NCBI RefSeq assembly: GCF_001690195.1
Contig: NZ_LZGM01000120.1
Location: 1 to 64,000 of the forward strand
Direction of reading: 5' to 3'
Source: Gilliamella sp. wkB108
Lineage (GTDB): Bacteria > Pseudomonadota > Gammaproteobacteria > Enterobacterales > Orbaceae
DNA length: 64,000 nucleotides
The notes under the pieces are model-generated. The model searched no databases, had not been told where the DNA came from, and worked only from the letters and a program-made list of their open reading frames with translations. The position numbers were made by a program, and so were the translations under genes. This document shows, one piece after another, positions 16,898-27,159 of this stretch (position 1 is the first letter of the stretch; the number at the start of each line of letters is the position of its first letter).

Positions 16898-19225
16898 ATG
16901 AAATATAAAAAAACAGGTATATTGTTGTTCTTTATGTGTTTTTCCCTCCATGCAAAACCTATAATCGGAAAGAGTGTGGTAACGGATAATGTCGTTGAGC
17001 AGAAACAATTATCAAAACAAGAAAAAAATAAAACTAATACTCATGAAGATATTGATGATGTCATTACAGTAACGGCTTTACCAACGTCTAAAGATGAATT
17101 AAAAAAGATAAATAGTGTTATTGCAGGCCGATCAACACTTACCTCTGGTTTAATAGAACAAAAACAAGCGGATAATGTTGCAGAATTGTTGAATACCTTA
17201 CCAGGCGTGAGTTCAGCAGGTTCAATTAGACCTGGAGGACAGACCTTAAACATCTGGGGATTTGAAAAAGTTGAAGATGTAAAAATAATTGTAGATGGCG
17301 CACAAAAAGGATTTCAAAAATATCGACAAGGATCAGTTTTTGTGGAACCAGAATTACTTAAGAGTATTGAAGTAAACAAAGGTCCTCATGATGTCAAATT
17401 TGGTAATGGTGGATTCGGTGGTGCAATTAGAATGGAAACTAAAGATGCTGCGGACTTATTAGATCCAAATCAACTTGTTGGGGCATTAGTTAAATATGGT
17501 TTCCATTCTAATAATCATCAAAATATGGTTACTGGTGCTGTTTATGGAAGAACTGAGAATGATATGTTTGATGCTCTTTTTTACTACAATAATCGCAATA
17601 GTGGCAATTTTAAACGACCAGATGGTTCTCGCTTTGTCTTTTCTGAAGATGATATGGATACTTATATGGGGAAATTTAACTTCAGACCTAACGAAGAACA
17701 TACATTTACTATATCCGGAATTCGATCTAAACGTGATTCATGGCAACCATGGGCATCTAAATATGTTGAGAAAATAAATCCGCCTACTGCAGCTCAAATT
17801 AAGAAATATGGTTATAAAGGTGCTTGGTTAAGAAAAATGGTTAATCGAGATCAAACTGATGACTCAGCACAGTTCAAATGGAATTATCAACCTACTTATA
17901 ATCCATTAATTAATTTAACTTTACAAGCAACGTATTCAAAAACTAAACAACATGATACCCGTCCAGCTAAATATGATGCAATTGCATCACTAGCTACCAT
18001 GGGGAATGAAAGTTGGGTCAGTTATACTGATAAAACCGTAGAACTAGAAAATATTAGTATTTTTACTACAGGCCCAATTGATCATGCACTTAAAATTGGT
18101 ACACAAGCTCATTTGCACGATCGCGATACTCTAATGTATTTAGATTCTTATTATAAGAAAAAGAAAGCGAGCCATAATTATGGTTATTTCCAACCTGCCT
18201 ATATGCCTTCAGGTAAGCAACAGAATTATAGTTTCTATATCCAAGATGAACAATCCATAAGTGATTTTGTATTCACACCAAGTCTTAGATATGATTACGT
18301 ACGCAACCATGGTAAAAAGAATTATGCTCCTGCTTATAGTGATCCAGATCCTCGCTTTGGACATAATTATTCACCAGTTACTTATACTGGTTGGACGCCT
18401 AGATTCGGTACTTATTGGCAAGCAACGCAAAATGTTGGCTTTTTCGGTGATATTAGTTATGCTTGGCAAGCTCCAACCATTGATGAAAGTTATGAAGTCC
18501 AATTTACGCCTAAATACGGCGGTACAGGTAAAATTTCAGCAACAAGTCGAAATTTGAAAAAAGAACGTAATATGTCAATTAGAGCTGGGAATATTTTAGA
18601 TTTTAAAAATCTTTTATTTGATGCGGATAAACTACAAGTTAGAAGTACATTTTTTAGGCAGCAAGTAAAAAATGAGATATTTATTACTAGAGGTTACGAT
18701 GGTTCAATTTGTGGTCCCGGTAAGTATTGTCCTTTAGGCCTATCAAATTATCATAATGTTCCTGGTAAATTGGTGATAAAAGGGTTTGAATTAGAAAGTT
18801 ATTATGACAGTAAATATTGGTTTGCCAGTGGTACTTATTCAATTCAAAAAGGAACTCGAGACACAGTACCGCAAGCTCCTTGGGTTAATAAGAAAACGCA
18901 AGTAGCAACAATTGCACCGACAACAGCCACACTAACTACAGGTTTTAAAATACCTGAATGGAATGTAAGGGCAGGTTGGAATGGACAATTTGTCAGAAAA
19001 CAAGATCGAACAGGTGGAAAATATCTTCAATATTATGCTTTAGGACCCTCATCAGGTTATACGTTACACAACTTATTTGCTAGCTGGCAACCTCCTTTTT
19101 TACCTAAAGCAGAAATTAAGTTAGCAGTTGATAATCTGTTTAATAAAGATTATCGATTATATTTAGGTGAAAATACCTATGGATTAGGTCGTAATATCAA
19201 AGCAAGTCTTTCATATAAATTCTAG
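16898..19225 (+). CDS. TonB-dependent receptor, heme/hemoglobin type
   Basis: This 775-residue outer-membrane receptor has a signal peptide ending LHAKP and a TonB box-like DDVITVTA near residue 52. The plug domain covers about 75-180 (VAELLNTLPGVSS, IIVDGAQKGF, SIEVNKGPHDVKFG). A 22-strand barrel ends in aromatic Phe. It best resembles the hemoglobin/transferrin/lactoferrin receptor family. In the barrel, WQAPTIDESYE takes the place of the FRAP box and a nearby NLKKERN that of the NPNL box of heme receptors. A Fur box upstream supports iron or heme uptake. No TonB, heme ABC transporter or hemophore is adjacent. The exact ligand is not certain. Confidence 0.88.
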   Translation: MKYKKTGILLFFMCFSLHAKPIIGKSVVTDNVVEQKQLSKQEKNKTNTHEDIDDVITVTALPTSKDELKKINSVIAGRSTLTSGLIEQKQADNVAELLNTLPGVSSAGSIRPGGQTLNIWGFEKVEDVKIIVDGAQKGFQKYRQGSVFVEPELLKSIEVNKGPHDVKFGNGGFGGAIRMETKDAADLLDPNQLVGALVKYGFHSNNHQNMVTGAVYGRTENDMFDALFYYNNRNSGNFKRPDGSRFVFSEDDMDTYMGKFNFRPNEEHTFTISGIRSKRDSWQPWASKYVEKINPPTAAQIKKYGYKGAWLRKMVNRDQTDDSAQFKWNYQPTYNPLINLTLQATYSKTKQHDTRPAKYDAIASLATMGNESWVSYTDKTVELENISIFTTGPIDHALKIGTQAHLHDRDTLMYLDSYYKKKKASHNYGYFQPAYMPSGKQQNYSFYIQDEQSISDFVFTPSLRYDYVRNHGKKNYAPAYSDPDPRFGHNYSPVTYTGWTPRFGTYWQATQNVGFFGDISYAWQAPTIDESYEVQFTPKYGGTGKISATSRNLKKERNMSIRAGNILDFKNLLFDADKLQVRSTFFRQQVKNEIFITRGYDGSICGPGKYCPLGLSNYHNVPGKLVIKGFELESYYDSKYWFASGTYSIQKGTRDTVPQAPWVNKKTQVATIAPTTATLTTGFKIPEWNVRAGWNGQFVRKQDRTGGKYLQYYALGPSSGYTLHNLFASWQPPFLPKAEIKLAVDNLFNKDYRLYLGENTYGLGRNIKASLSYKF

Positions 19226-19248
19226 ATTTGATGCAAGTTCGACTAACA

Positions 19249-19271
19249 TTCTGCCAGTTAAACTGGCAGAA
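19249..19271 (+). terminator. Hairpin downstream of the TonB-dependent receptor
   Basis: A perfect 10-bp stem pairs TTCTGCCAGT (19249-19258) with ACTGGCAGAA (19262-19271) around a 3-base loop. There is no T tract directly after, so it may protect the mRNA 3' end more than terminate. Confidence 0.55.
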
Positions 19272-19413
19272 GATGCTACTTTTGGTGATTTAGAACTATT
19301 TACAAAATTATGACAACATCAATATATTTTATATATAACCACAAGTTATCTTCGCTTACTAACATATAAATTAAAAATGTTCATTAGCTATAATTTAAAT
19401 ATAAGGAGTTAAA

Positions 19414-19893
19414 ATGGATGTTATCGTAAGCCTAAAAAAAGCAAATAATTTAAGTACATTAAAATTTATATTTTTCTCGATTGTTACTTTAGATATATAT
19501 GAGTTAGTGTGGATTTATCAAACTAATCAATCGATAAATAAACGACTTGGTGTGAAAGTAAAAAGCCAGAGTTATATTATTTTATTGAGCGTATTGGTTA
19601 CCATTTCATTTTTAGATAATGTTCTTTCATTATTAGAACTAAATAATCCTTTTGAAAAATTTAATAATATCATAGAGATAATTAAATATTTAATGTTTGT
19701 TGAATGGTCAAATTATGCAAGATATGTATTAACTTATTATTGTTTAGGAGAATATAATATCAATGTAAAAACTAAATCCTTCTATATGATTCTATTTAAT
19801 ATTTACTATATAAATTATCTGATCAACTTTTTAGGAGATACAAAACATATAAACAAAGAACCACCTTTTTCGAAGAATAATAAATTAATATAA
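19414..19893 (+). CDS. Small membrane protein, DUF4234-like
   Basis: This 159-residue protein has three or four hydrophobic segments. The first helix region reads LKFIFFSIVTLDIYELVWIY followed by QTNQSINKRLG, which resembles the start of DUF4234 membrane proteins (an 'I/L-T-x-GIY-x-x-W' helix then a polar loop). Function of that family is unknown. AAGGAG precedes the ATG at good spacing. It stands alone between the receptor gene and rhlE. Codon use is as AT-rich as its neighbours. Confidence 0.7.
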   Translation: MDVIVSLKKANNLSTLKFIFFSIVTLDIYELVWIYQTNQSINKRLGVKVKSQSYIILLSVLVTISFLDNVLSLLELNNPFEKFNNIIEIIKYLMFVEWSNYARYVLTYYCLGEYNINVKTKSFYMILFNIYYINYLINFLGDTKHINKEPPFSKNNKLI

Positions 19894-20347
19894 ATCAGAT
19901 TTATCATTATTCAACAGGTTACAGATAACTTAAGTATCCTTTGTAAAAGCTAACACTAAAATAATAAATAATAGTGAGAATAGTTATAATCAAATTAATG
20001 AAATTTAATGAATAACTTTACATTTATTCATTATGTTAAATTATTTAAACAATTTATCCTTGTATATGAATCGATCCTATTTATCGGTATTTTATGCCAA
20101 GCGGGTTATTTAATGATCCAAGATTTTAATTGACCAAATTTCTATGTAGCGTATCACTCAATTAACATAACCAAAAATCATCCTTGATGATTACATTATC
20201 TAGTGTGTCAATCTTACCGTTTTTTGTGACCAATTTTTTTAAAGGAATATTGGTAATATGAGTAAAAACAAAATAATCAGAAAAATATTATTCAATGCTT
20301 TATAATGTAAGAGAATTATTCACTTTTCATTTATTTAGGAACACTTC
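19894..20347. other. Gene-free region before rhlE
   Basis: No open frame of note. A short AATCATC/GATGATT hairpin occurs at 20176-20192, without a T tract. The stretch just before 20348 must hold the rhlE promoter, but no clear -35/-10 pair stands out. An AGGA motif precedes the rhlE ATG. Confidence 0.4.
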
Positions 20348-21664
20348 ATGTCATTTGACTCTCTTGGCTTAAATGCTGAGATCTTAAAAGCTATTCAAGA
20401 ACAAAACTATACAACACCAACACCGATTCAACAACAAGCCATTCCGGTCATCTTATCTGGTAAGGATTTGATGGCAAGCGCGCAAACCGGCACAGGTAAA
20501 ACCGCTGGTTTTGGTTTGCCCATATTACAAAAGTTGATTGAGCTGCAAGCTAAAAACCCCAATCAGCCTGAAAGACGAAAGGGCAAACGGCCGTTATTTG
20601 CTTTAATCTTAGCGCCAACACGTGAACTAGCCGCACAAATAGGTGAAAATATACGTGATTTTAGTCGTTATTTAGCTATTCGTTCTTTAGTCGTTTTTGG
20701 CGGAGTTAGTATTAATCCTCAAATGATGAAACTACGTGGAGGTGTCGATATTTTGATAGCCACACCGGGAAGATTATTGGATTTAGTACAACAAAATGCA
20801 GTTGACTTATCCACGATCAAAACGCTAGTTTTGGATGAGGCAGATCGTATGTTAGATATGGGTTTTATTCATGATATACGCCGAGTCATTGCTAAGTTAC
20901 CCAAAAAACGTCAAAACTTAATGTTCTCTGCGACTTTTTCTGATGAAATAAAAGTGTTAGCACAATCGATTTTACATTCACCCGAATCGATTGCCGTAGC
21001 CAAAAATAATAGTGCATCTGAGCAGATCACGCAATATGTACATCGTGTTGATAAACGTCGTAAACGAGAACTTATTTCTTATTTAATTGGTAAAAATCAG
21101 TGGCAACAAGTGTTAATTTTTACCCGTACTAAATATGGTGCCAATCACTTGGCCGATCAATTAACTAAAGACGGAATTAAAGCCTCAGCTATCCATGGTA
21201 ATAAAAGCCAAGGCGCTCGAACCAAAGCATTAGCCGATTTTAAAAGTGGACAAATAAGAGCTTTAGTTGCAACCGATATTGCTGCACGTGGATTGGATAT
21301 TGAATTATTACCTTATGTAGTTAACTATGAACTCCCACAGGTTGCAGAGGATTACGTACATCGAATTGGCCGAACTGGGCGCGCTCAAAATCAAGGTCAG
21401 GCAATTTCACTCGTTTGTATTGATGAACTTCCGCAATTAAAAGCGATTGAGAAATTAATTAAGATTCAGATCCCCGAACTAACCACCAAAGGCTTTGAAG
21501 TTGATCCCAAGATTAAAGCTGAACCTACAAAAAAAATAGCATCACGCAACGTATCTAAAAATAGTAATTCAGTACATAATAGATCATCACAACCAATCAA
21601 AAGTGGTTTGAAACGGCAATCTAAACACACCACTTATAAAAATAAACCAAGTTATACACAATAA
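20348..21664 (+). CDS. rhlE: DEAD-box ATP-dependent RNA helicase RhlE
   Basis: This 438-residue cytoplasmic helicase acts in ribosome assembly and RNA turnover. All motifs are present in order: Q motif [20 protein letters not shown], Ia PTRELAAQI, Ib [38 protein letters not shown] and [11 protein letters not shown]. The basic tail after residue 380, rich in Lys, Ser and Asn, is typical of RhlE RNA-binding extensions. yggL follows 19 bases later, and the pair likely forms an operon. Confidence 0.95.
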   Translation: MSFDSLGLNAEILKAIQEQNYTTPTPIQQQAIPVILSGKDLMASAQTGTGKTAGFGLPILQKLIELQAKNPNQPERRKGKRPLFALILAPTRELAAQIGENIRDFSRYLAIRSLVVFGGVSINPQMMKLRGGVDILIATPGRLLDLVQQNAVDLSTIKTLVLDEADRMLDMGFIHDIRRVIAKLPKKRQNLMFSATFSDEIKVLAQSILHSPESIAVAKNNSASEQITQYVHRVDKRRKRELISYLIGKNQWQQVLIFTRTKYGANHLADQLTKDGIKASAIHGNKSQGARTKALADFKSGQIRALVATDIAARGLDIELLPYVVNYELPQVAEDYVHRIGRTGRAQNQGQAISLVCIDELPQLKAIEKLIKIQIPELTTKGFEVDPKIKAEPTKKIASRNVSKNSNSVHNRSSQPIKSGLKRQSKHTTYKNKPSYTQ

Positions 21665-21683
21665 AGCAAGAAGGAACACTACT

Positions 21684-22034
21684 ATGGTAAATCGCAGCCG
21701 ACGTTTACGTAAGAAATTACATATTGAAGAATTTAAAGAATTAGGTTTTACAATCAATTGGACTTTTGAAGAAGGAACTGATGAAGAAACCTTAGACAAA
21801 GTTGTCGATCTGTTTATTCATGAAGTCATTGAACCAAATGGTCTGGCTTATGAAGGAAGCGGGTATTTAAATTGGCAGGGTATTATTTGCACACAAAAGC
21901 TAGGAAATTGTACCGAAGAACATCGCAGTATGGTTATAGATTGGTTACAAAACCACGGACTAAAAGATGTTAAAGCAAGCCCACTTATTGATATTTGGTG
22001 GGATGAACTGAACTTTGATCAAAACTATTTTTAA
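21684..22034 (+). CDS. yggL: YggL, 50S ribosome-binding protein (DUF469)
   Basis: This 116-residue protein matches E. coli YggL along its length: NRSRRLRKKLHIEEFKELGF at the N-terminus, then FIHEVIEPNGLAYEGSGY and a C-terminal IDIWWD. YggL family members bind the large ribosomal subunit. The protein is close behind rhlE, another ribosome-related gene, and is followed by a strong terminator at 22042. Confidence 0.92.
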   Translation: MVNRSRRLRKKLHIEEFKELGFTINWTFEEGTDEETLDKVVDLFIHEVIEPNGLAYEGSGYLNWQGIICTQKLGNCTEEHRSMVIDWLQNHGLKDVKASPLIDIWWDELNFDQNYF

Positions 22035-22041
22035 TAAACCA

Positions 22042-22065
22042 AAATAGCCACATTTGTGGCTATTT
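22042..22065. terminator. Bidirectional terminator between yggL and ybiT
   Basis: A perfect 10-bp stem pairs AAATAGCCAC (22042-22051) with GTGGCTATTT (22056-22065) around a 4-base loop, with A- and T-rich flanks that serve both convergent genes. Confidence 0.85.
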
Positions 22066-22080
22066 ATACAAGTCAGTTAA

Positions 22081-23676
22081 TCACGATTCAATGCCACGAC
22101 TACGTAAATAATCTTCATAATTACCTGTATAATCAATGACTTTATCTGATGTAATTTCAATGATTCGTGTAGCAAGTGAACTTACAAATTCTCTATCATG
22201 TGAAACAAATAATAACGTCCCTTGATAGAGTTCAAGAGCTGTATTAAGCGACTCTATTGACTCCATATCCAAATGATTGGTTGGTTCATCCATAACAATA
22301 ATATTCGGACGTTGCATCATCAGTTTACCAAATAACATACGACCTTTTTCACCACCAGAAAGCACTTTGACTTGCTTTTTAATATCATCTTGGGAAAACA
22401 ATAAACGTCCTAAAATACTACGAACCGATTGTTCGTCATCGGTAGGTTGTTTCCATTGACTCATCCAATCAAATACGGTTAAGTCCTTATCAAATTCATA
22501 TTCATGATCTTGGGCATAATAACCAATATTGGCATTTTCCGACCATTTTATATCGCCCTGATCGGCAGTTAATTCTCCCATAAGCGTCTTAACGAGTGTC
22601 GATTTACCAATCCCATTAGTTCCTAAAATTGCGACTTTTTCACCCACTTCAACCATTAAATTGAGATTTTTAAAAAGTGGATCACTATCAAATCCTTTGG
22701 TTAGATTTTCAACTACAAGAGCATTGCGAAATAGTTTTTTATCTTGTTCAAATCGAATAAATGGATTTTGCCGACTTGAGGCTTTAACTTCCTCAAACTT
22801 AATTTTTTCAATCTGTTTTGCTCTTGATGTTGCTTGTTTGGATTTGGCGGCATTAGCACTAAACCGACTAACAAAAGATTGTAGTTCACTAATTTGGGCT
22901 TTTTTCTTAGCATTATCAGCTAATAAACGTTCCCTTGCTTGAGTTGATGCCGTCATATAATCATCATAATTACCCGGATAAATTCTCAGTTCACCATAAT
23001 CCATATCGGCCATGTGGGTGCAGACCATATTCAAAAAGTGGCGATCATGCGAGATAATAATCATGGTACTTTCGCGTTCATTTAAGGTATTTTCTAACCA
23101 ACGAATAGTATCAATGTCTAAGTTATTGGTCGGTTCATCTAACAATAAAATATCAGGATTTGAAAATAGAGCTTGAGCTAATAAAACACGCAACTTCCAG
23201 CCAGGTGCAATTTCACTCATTAAACCATAATGTTGTTCAATAGGTATCCCCACCCCTAATAACAATTCGCCTGCACGCGCTTCCGCACTATAACCATCCA
23301 TTTCGGCATATTGTGTTTCTAAATCCGCCACTTTAAAGCCATCTTCTTCACTCATTTCAGCTAATGAATAGATATGATCGCGTTCTTGCTTAATTTGCCA
23401 TAATTGAGTATGCCCCATAATTACGGTATCTAGCACACTATATTGCTCAAAAGCAAATTGGTCTTGACGTAATTTACCTAATCTTTCATGCGGATCTAAA
23501 GCCACATTTCCGGAAGTGGGTTCTAAATCACCACCAAGAATTTTTATAAATGTTGTTTTTCCGCTACCATTAGCCCCAATTAGCCCATAACGATTACCAT
23601 TACCAAACTTAACTGAAATATTTTCAAATAATGGCTTACTACCAAATTGCATTGTGATGTTATTTGTACTTAACAC
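22081..23676 (-). CDS. ybiT: ABC-F family ATPase YbiT
   Basis: This 531-residue protein has two ATP-binding cassettes and no membrane segments, and is nearly colinear with E. coli YbiT (530 aa). The first Walker A is GANGSGKTT and the second GTNGIGKST. Walker B sites ([22 protein letters not shown]) and [13 protein letters not shown] are present, with the interdomain linker rich in Lys and Arg near 240-300. ABC-F proteins act on the ribosomal E site to relieve translation problems. The start is a GTG codon. A CRP-like site lies about 80-95 bases upstream. Confidence 0.95.
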   Translation of the reverse strand: MLSTNNITMQFGSKPLFENISVKFGNGNRYGLIGANGSGKTTFIKILGGDLEPTSGNVALDPHERLGKLRQDQFAFEQYSVLDTVIMGHTQLWQIKQERDHIYSLAEMSEEDGFKVADLETQYAEMDGYSAEARAGELLLGVGIPIEQHYGLMSEIAPGWKLRVLLAQALFSNPDILLLDEPTNNLDIDTIRWLENTLNERESTMIIISHDRHFLNMVCTHMADMDYGELRIYPGNYDDYMTASTQARERLLADNAKKKAQISELQSFVSRFSANAAKSKQATSRAKQIEKIKFEEVKASSRQNPFIRFEQDKKLFRNALVVENLTKGFDSDPLFKNLNLMVEVGEKVAILGTNGIGKSTLVKTLMGELTADQGDIKWSENANIGYYAQDHEYEFDKDLTVFDWMSQWKQPTDDEQSVRSILGRLLFSQDDIKKQVKVLSGGEKGRMLFGKLMMQRPNIIVMDEPTNHLDMESIESLNTALELYQGTLLFVSHDREFVSSLATRIIEITSDKVIDYTGNYEDYLRSRGIES

Positions 23677-23748
23677 TAAAATTTACTCTCGAATAAAAAT
23701 GGACTTGCAACTCAAAAATTATATGCAATATTTTAAGTGCGCTCGCTA

Positions 23749-23770
23749 AAATGTGATGTGGGTCACATTA
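23749..23770. promoter_or_regulatory. CRP-type binding site
   Basis: AAATGTGATGTGGGTCACAT is a near-perfect CRP palindrome (TGTGA, 6 bases, TCACA, with extended AAT/ATT flanks). It is 73 bases from the ybiT start on the minus strand and over 500 bases from vgrG on the plus strand, so ybiT is the more likely target. Confidence 0.7.
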
Positions 23771-23850
23771 TGCCATAATTAATCATTTTTGAGGATTATT
23801 CTTTTAAACGCCAAAGCCCCGTTCACTATTAAATAATTCAGGTCTAATAA

Positions 23851-23898
23851 GGTAAATACATAGGGTTAAAGATAATTTTTTTACCTGATACCCTATGT
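23851..23898. promoter_or_regulatory. Interleaved inverted repeats in the ybiT-vgrG intergenic region
   Basis: GGTAAA (23851-23856) and ACATAGGGT (23858-23866) are followed in the same order by their complements TTTACC (about 23879-23885) and ACCCTATGT (23890-23898). The a-b-a'-b' order permits a pseudoknot or alternative hairpins. A T tract lies between the arms. The rest of 23677-24285 shows no gene. Confidence 0.35.
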
Positions 23899-24285
23899 GT
23901 CAGCTAACCGGTTTTAATGAATATGTGGTTATATTCAAATTTACTAAGCTCATCTCAAAGACTTTTAGTACCAATAATATGTTTAATAAATCAATAAAAA
24001 CAATAGATTATTCAGTTTACTTATTTTAATAAGTTAATTCGCTAAAGTAGGATAAAAAACAATAAATTATTGCAAAAATAAAAAAAACAAGTATCTTAAA
24101 TATATCATTTAGCTTATCTGTACCGTTTACTTAAAACAAGTAGTCTCAAAACCTAAACCAATTTTTAGTCTCAGAGTGAACCTAAAATAAATGGAATTGC
24201 TCTGATTGAAATACAAAAAACACAATAATAACAATTAACTAAAAAATAATAAAAAACGAGAAAAAATGATGTAAAGGAAAACATT

Positions 24286-27150
24286 ATGGCTAATATACTA
24301 GATGATCTTATTCATCAGTTAGGTGATAAGGTAATGGCAGGACTAACCAACGTTAGTCATAACCGTTATACCTTAAATATTGAAGGTCTTGCTACCCCGA
24401 TTTCCATTTTATATATCAAAAGTGATGAACAATTAAACCAACCATGGCGTTATACCATTGCTTTTACCTCTATAGACAAAACATTAACCCTCAATTCTAT
24501 ACTTAATCAAAAAGCTTCATTTTCATTTAATCCTGTTGCGAGCAATCTACTTAATACCGCAATACATGCTCTTAGTGATTTTCCTGTTATAAGTGACACT
24601 CGCATGATTTATGGTGTGATAACTGAATTTAGTCAATTATCTGTTAATAAAGATGAAGCACTTTATCAAGTCGTATTGTCCTCCAGGTTGGCAAAACTAG
24701 CATTGAATCGCAATTACGCTATATTTCAAAATCAAAGCGTGGTAAGTGTGGTTGAAGAAGTACTGCGCAGTCAAGGTTTTACCGGAATTGACTATCGCTT
24801 AGAATTAAAAGATAACTATCCTATACGGGAATTGATCACTCAATGGAATGAAAGCGATTTAGCATTTATTCAACGTCTACTTGCCGATGTAGGCATATGG
24901 TTTCGCTTCGAAAGTCATACGACTCATGATTGTGATGTCATGGTGTTAAGTGATTATGAGCAAGGTTATCAAGAAGTTGCTGATATTGACTACAAACTTG
25001 AAAGTGGCACACTTGACGGGCAGACAGAGAGTGTTTGGGATATCGCACTGCACAGCCAAATGGTGGAATCATCGGTAAGCGTGCAAGATTATAATTATCG
25101 TAGTGCTGGAGCGGATCTACTGGGTGAAAAAAATACTCAATCAAAAGATAACACCACCTATGGCACAGACTATCGCTATGAGGAGCATTATAAAAGTTTA
25201 GGTAATGGTGGTCAAAACAGTAATACCAACGATAATCAATCAGACAGTAGTGATAACATTGAAAGTGGACAATGGTATGCTCGCATTCGTCATGAACATG
25301 CGATTAGTCGTAAAATCATCATCACCGGTAAAAGTAACCGCTACACATTAGCACCCGGTCAACATATTTGCATTACGGGCGCGCCATTACCAGATATACA
25401 AGAAGGGATAGTCATTTTAAGCGTAACAGGTCATGGAGATCGGAGTGATGCTTTTGAACTAAGCTTTACCGCTATTCCTTACCAAGTTTTAAAACCCTAT
25501 CGTCCTGCACCAATAGCCTGGCCAAAAGTAGGTGGCACTTTACCGGCAAGAGTCACCAGTCCGGATAACGATATTTACGGGTATATCGATACACAAGGGC
25601 GTTACCGTGTTAAATTTAATTTTGACTTAAAAAACTGGAGAAATGGTGAAGAGAGCCTATGGGTTAGACTGGCTAAACCCTATGCCGGTAATACCTATGG
25701 CTTCCACTTCCCATTAATAGATGGCACTGAAGTTGCTATTGCTTTTATGGACAGCAACCCCGATCGGCCATATATTGCAAAAGCAATGCATGACAGTAAT
25801 CATCCGGATCATGTAACAACGATAAATAAACATCGCAATGTCATCCGTACACCAACTAATAACAAGTTACGCATGGATGATAAACGAGGCAAAGAACATA
25901 TAAAATTAGCCACCGAGTACGGTAAAACGCAGTTAAATATCGGTCACTTAGTTGACAAAAACAGAGAACAACGAGGAGAAGGGTTTGAGCTGCGGACTGA
26001 TGAATGGGGCGCACTTGCAGCAAATAAAGGTTTATATTTAACCAGCCAGACCGAGCCTAAAGCACAAGGAAAACAACTTGATATGCAAGGTGCGATAACC
26101 CAACTTGAAAATGCGTTGTCAATAGCAAAAGCATTACAACAGGCAGCAACCAGTTCACAAGCGCACACAGCTGACACCCAAAATCAAGATCAACTAAAAA
26201 CGTCATTAACTCAACTAGCAGGAAGTGGCATATTAGCCTATGCGCAAGAGGGCATTGCCTTAACCAGCCCAGAAAACATTCAATTATCAACCAGCAACAG
26301 CATGACGATGACAGCTGAAAACCAAACGGACATTACGGCGTTAAAAAACCTCACCATATCATCGGCTGAAGCAGTAGGTCTATTTGCCCATAAATCAGGA
26401 ATGAAACTATTTGCCAATCAAGGTGATGTAGAGGTGCAGGCACAAAATGCCGAATTAGCTATAGCAGCTAAACAAGATATCAAAATAGATAGTGTATCGG
26501 CAGATAGTCAATTCACCGCCAGTGAAAATATCACATTAATTTGTGGTGGTTCATATATCAAAATCAATAGTAAAGGTATTGAGCTTGGCACATCTGGTAA
26601 TATTTACTTTAAAAGTAATGTGTTACAAAAAATGGGGCATGCAACTATTGATTATAAGTCTATGCTTTTATCTGGTGCAATTCCCAAAACCTTCACAAAA
26701 AAAGATAAACAAGAAGGAATAACATTATATCTCAAAACGGATGATGGTTATCCCATACCGGCAACGAGGTATCAAGTTCGTTTTGCTAATGGTGAATTTA
26801 GACAAGGTCGTTTAGATCGGGAAGGTAAAGTTGTATTAAAAAATGTTCCGCCTAATATGGATTATTATTATCAATATCCTGATGATGATGACATTTTAGC
26901 GAAAGCTAATGCGCAGCGACTACACAAAGCAATTAAATCGATAAATTTTGAAGAAATGGTTGGATATTTAGCATTTTCAAAAAGTATTGTTCTAGCAACG
27001 ATTGAGGCATATAAAGGGATTTATGGAAAAGATATGGTTAAAGATATTTACCAAGCATTAGGTTCTTATCACAAAGGTAGAAATACAATCGATTATCTTT
27101 TTACAAAAGCAAATATAAAAACGAACAAATATAAAAATAGCCATAAATAA
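24286..27150 (+). CDS. vgrG: Type VI secretion tip protein VgrG with C-terminal extension (second copy)
   Basis: This 954-residue VgrG follows the first copy closely through the gp27-like base, OB fold (PARVTSPDNDIYGYIDTQG) and DUF2345 beta-helix, up to about residue 785. It then gains about 165 residues. The extension has a small beta-sandwich-like unit (ITLYLKTDDGYPIPATRY, FANGEFRQGRLDREGKV), as seen in transthyretin-like tails of VgrG and PAAR proteins, and an alpha-helical end. Such tails normally dock a specific effector. A 17-residue Asn/Ser/Asp-rich insertion near 306-322 is absent from copy one. The effector gene begins 9 bases downstream with AAGGAAAG as ribosome site. No DUF4123 adaptor is present. 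Confidence 0.95.
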   Translation: MANILDDLIHQLGDKVMAGLTNVSHNRYTLNIEGLATPISILYIKSDEQLNQPWRYTIAFTSIDKTLTLNSILNQKASFSFNPVASNLLNTAIHALSDFPVISDTRMIYGVITEFSQLSVNKDEALYQVVLSSRLAKLALNRNYAIFQNQSVVSVVEEVLRSQGFTGIDYRLELKDNYPIRELITQWNESDLAFIQRLLADVGIWFRFESHTTHDCDVMVLSDYEQGYQEVADIDYKLESGTLDGQTESVWDIALHSQMVESSVSVQDYNYRSAGADLLGEKNTQSKDNTTYGTDYRYEEHYKSLGNGGQNSNTNDNQSDSSDNIESGQWYARIRHEHAISRKIIITGKSNRYTLAPGQHICITGAPLPDIQEGIVILSVTGHGDRSDAFELSFTAIPYQVLKPYRPAPIAWPKVGGTLPARVTSPDNDIYGYIDTQGRYRVKFNFDLKNWRNGEESLWVRLAKPYAGNTYGFHFPLIDGTEVAIAFMDSNPDRPYIAKAMHDSNHPDHVTTINKHRNVIRTPTNNKLRMDDKRGKEHIKLATEYGKTQLNIGHLVDKNREQRGEGFELRTDEWGALAANKGLYLTSQTEPKAQGKQLDMQGAITQLENALSIAKALQQAATSSQAHTADTQNQDQLKTSLTQLAGSGILAYAQEGIALTSPENIQLSTSNSMTMTAENQTDITALKNLTISSAEAVGLFAHKSGMKLFANQGDVEVQAQNAELAIAAKQDIKIDSVSADSQFTASENITLICGGSYIKINSKGIELGTSGNIYFKSNVLQKMGHATIDYKSMLLSGAIPKTFTKKDKQEGITLYLKTDDGYPIPATRYQVRFANGEFRQGRLDREGKVVLKNVPPNMDYYYQYPDDDDILAKANAQRLHKAIKSINFEEMVGYLAFSKSIVLATIEAYKGIYGKDMVKDIYQALGSYHKGRNTIDYLFTKANIKTNKYKNSHK

Positions 27151-27159
27151 GGAAAGACC

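Noticed and set aside
22661..22942. 93-codon plus-strand frame inside ybiT
   Set aside because: Antisense shadow of the ABC-F linker region.
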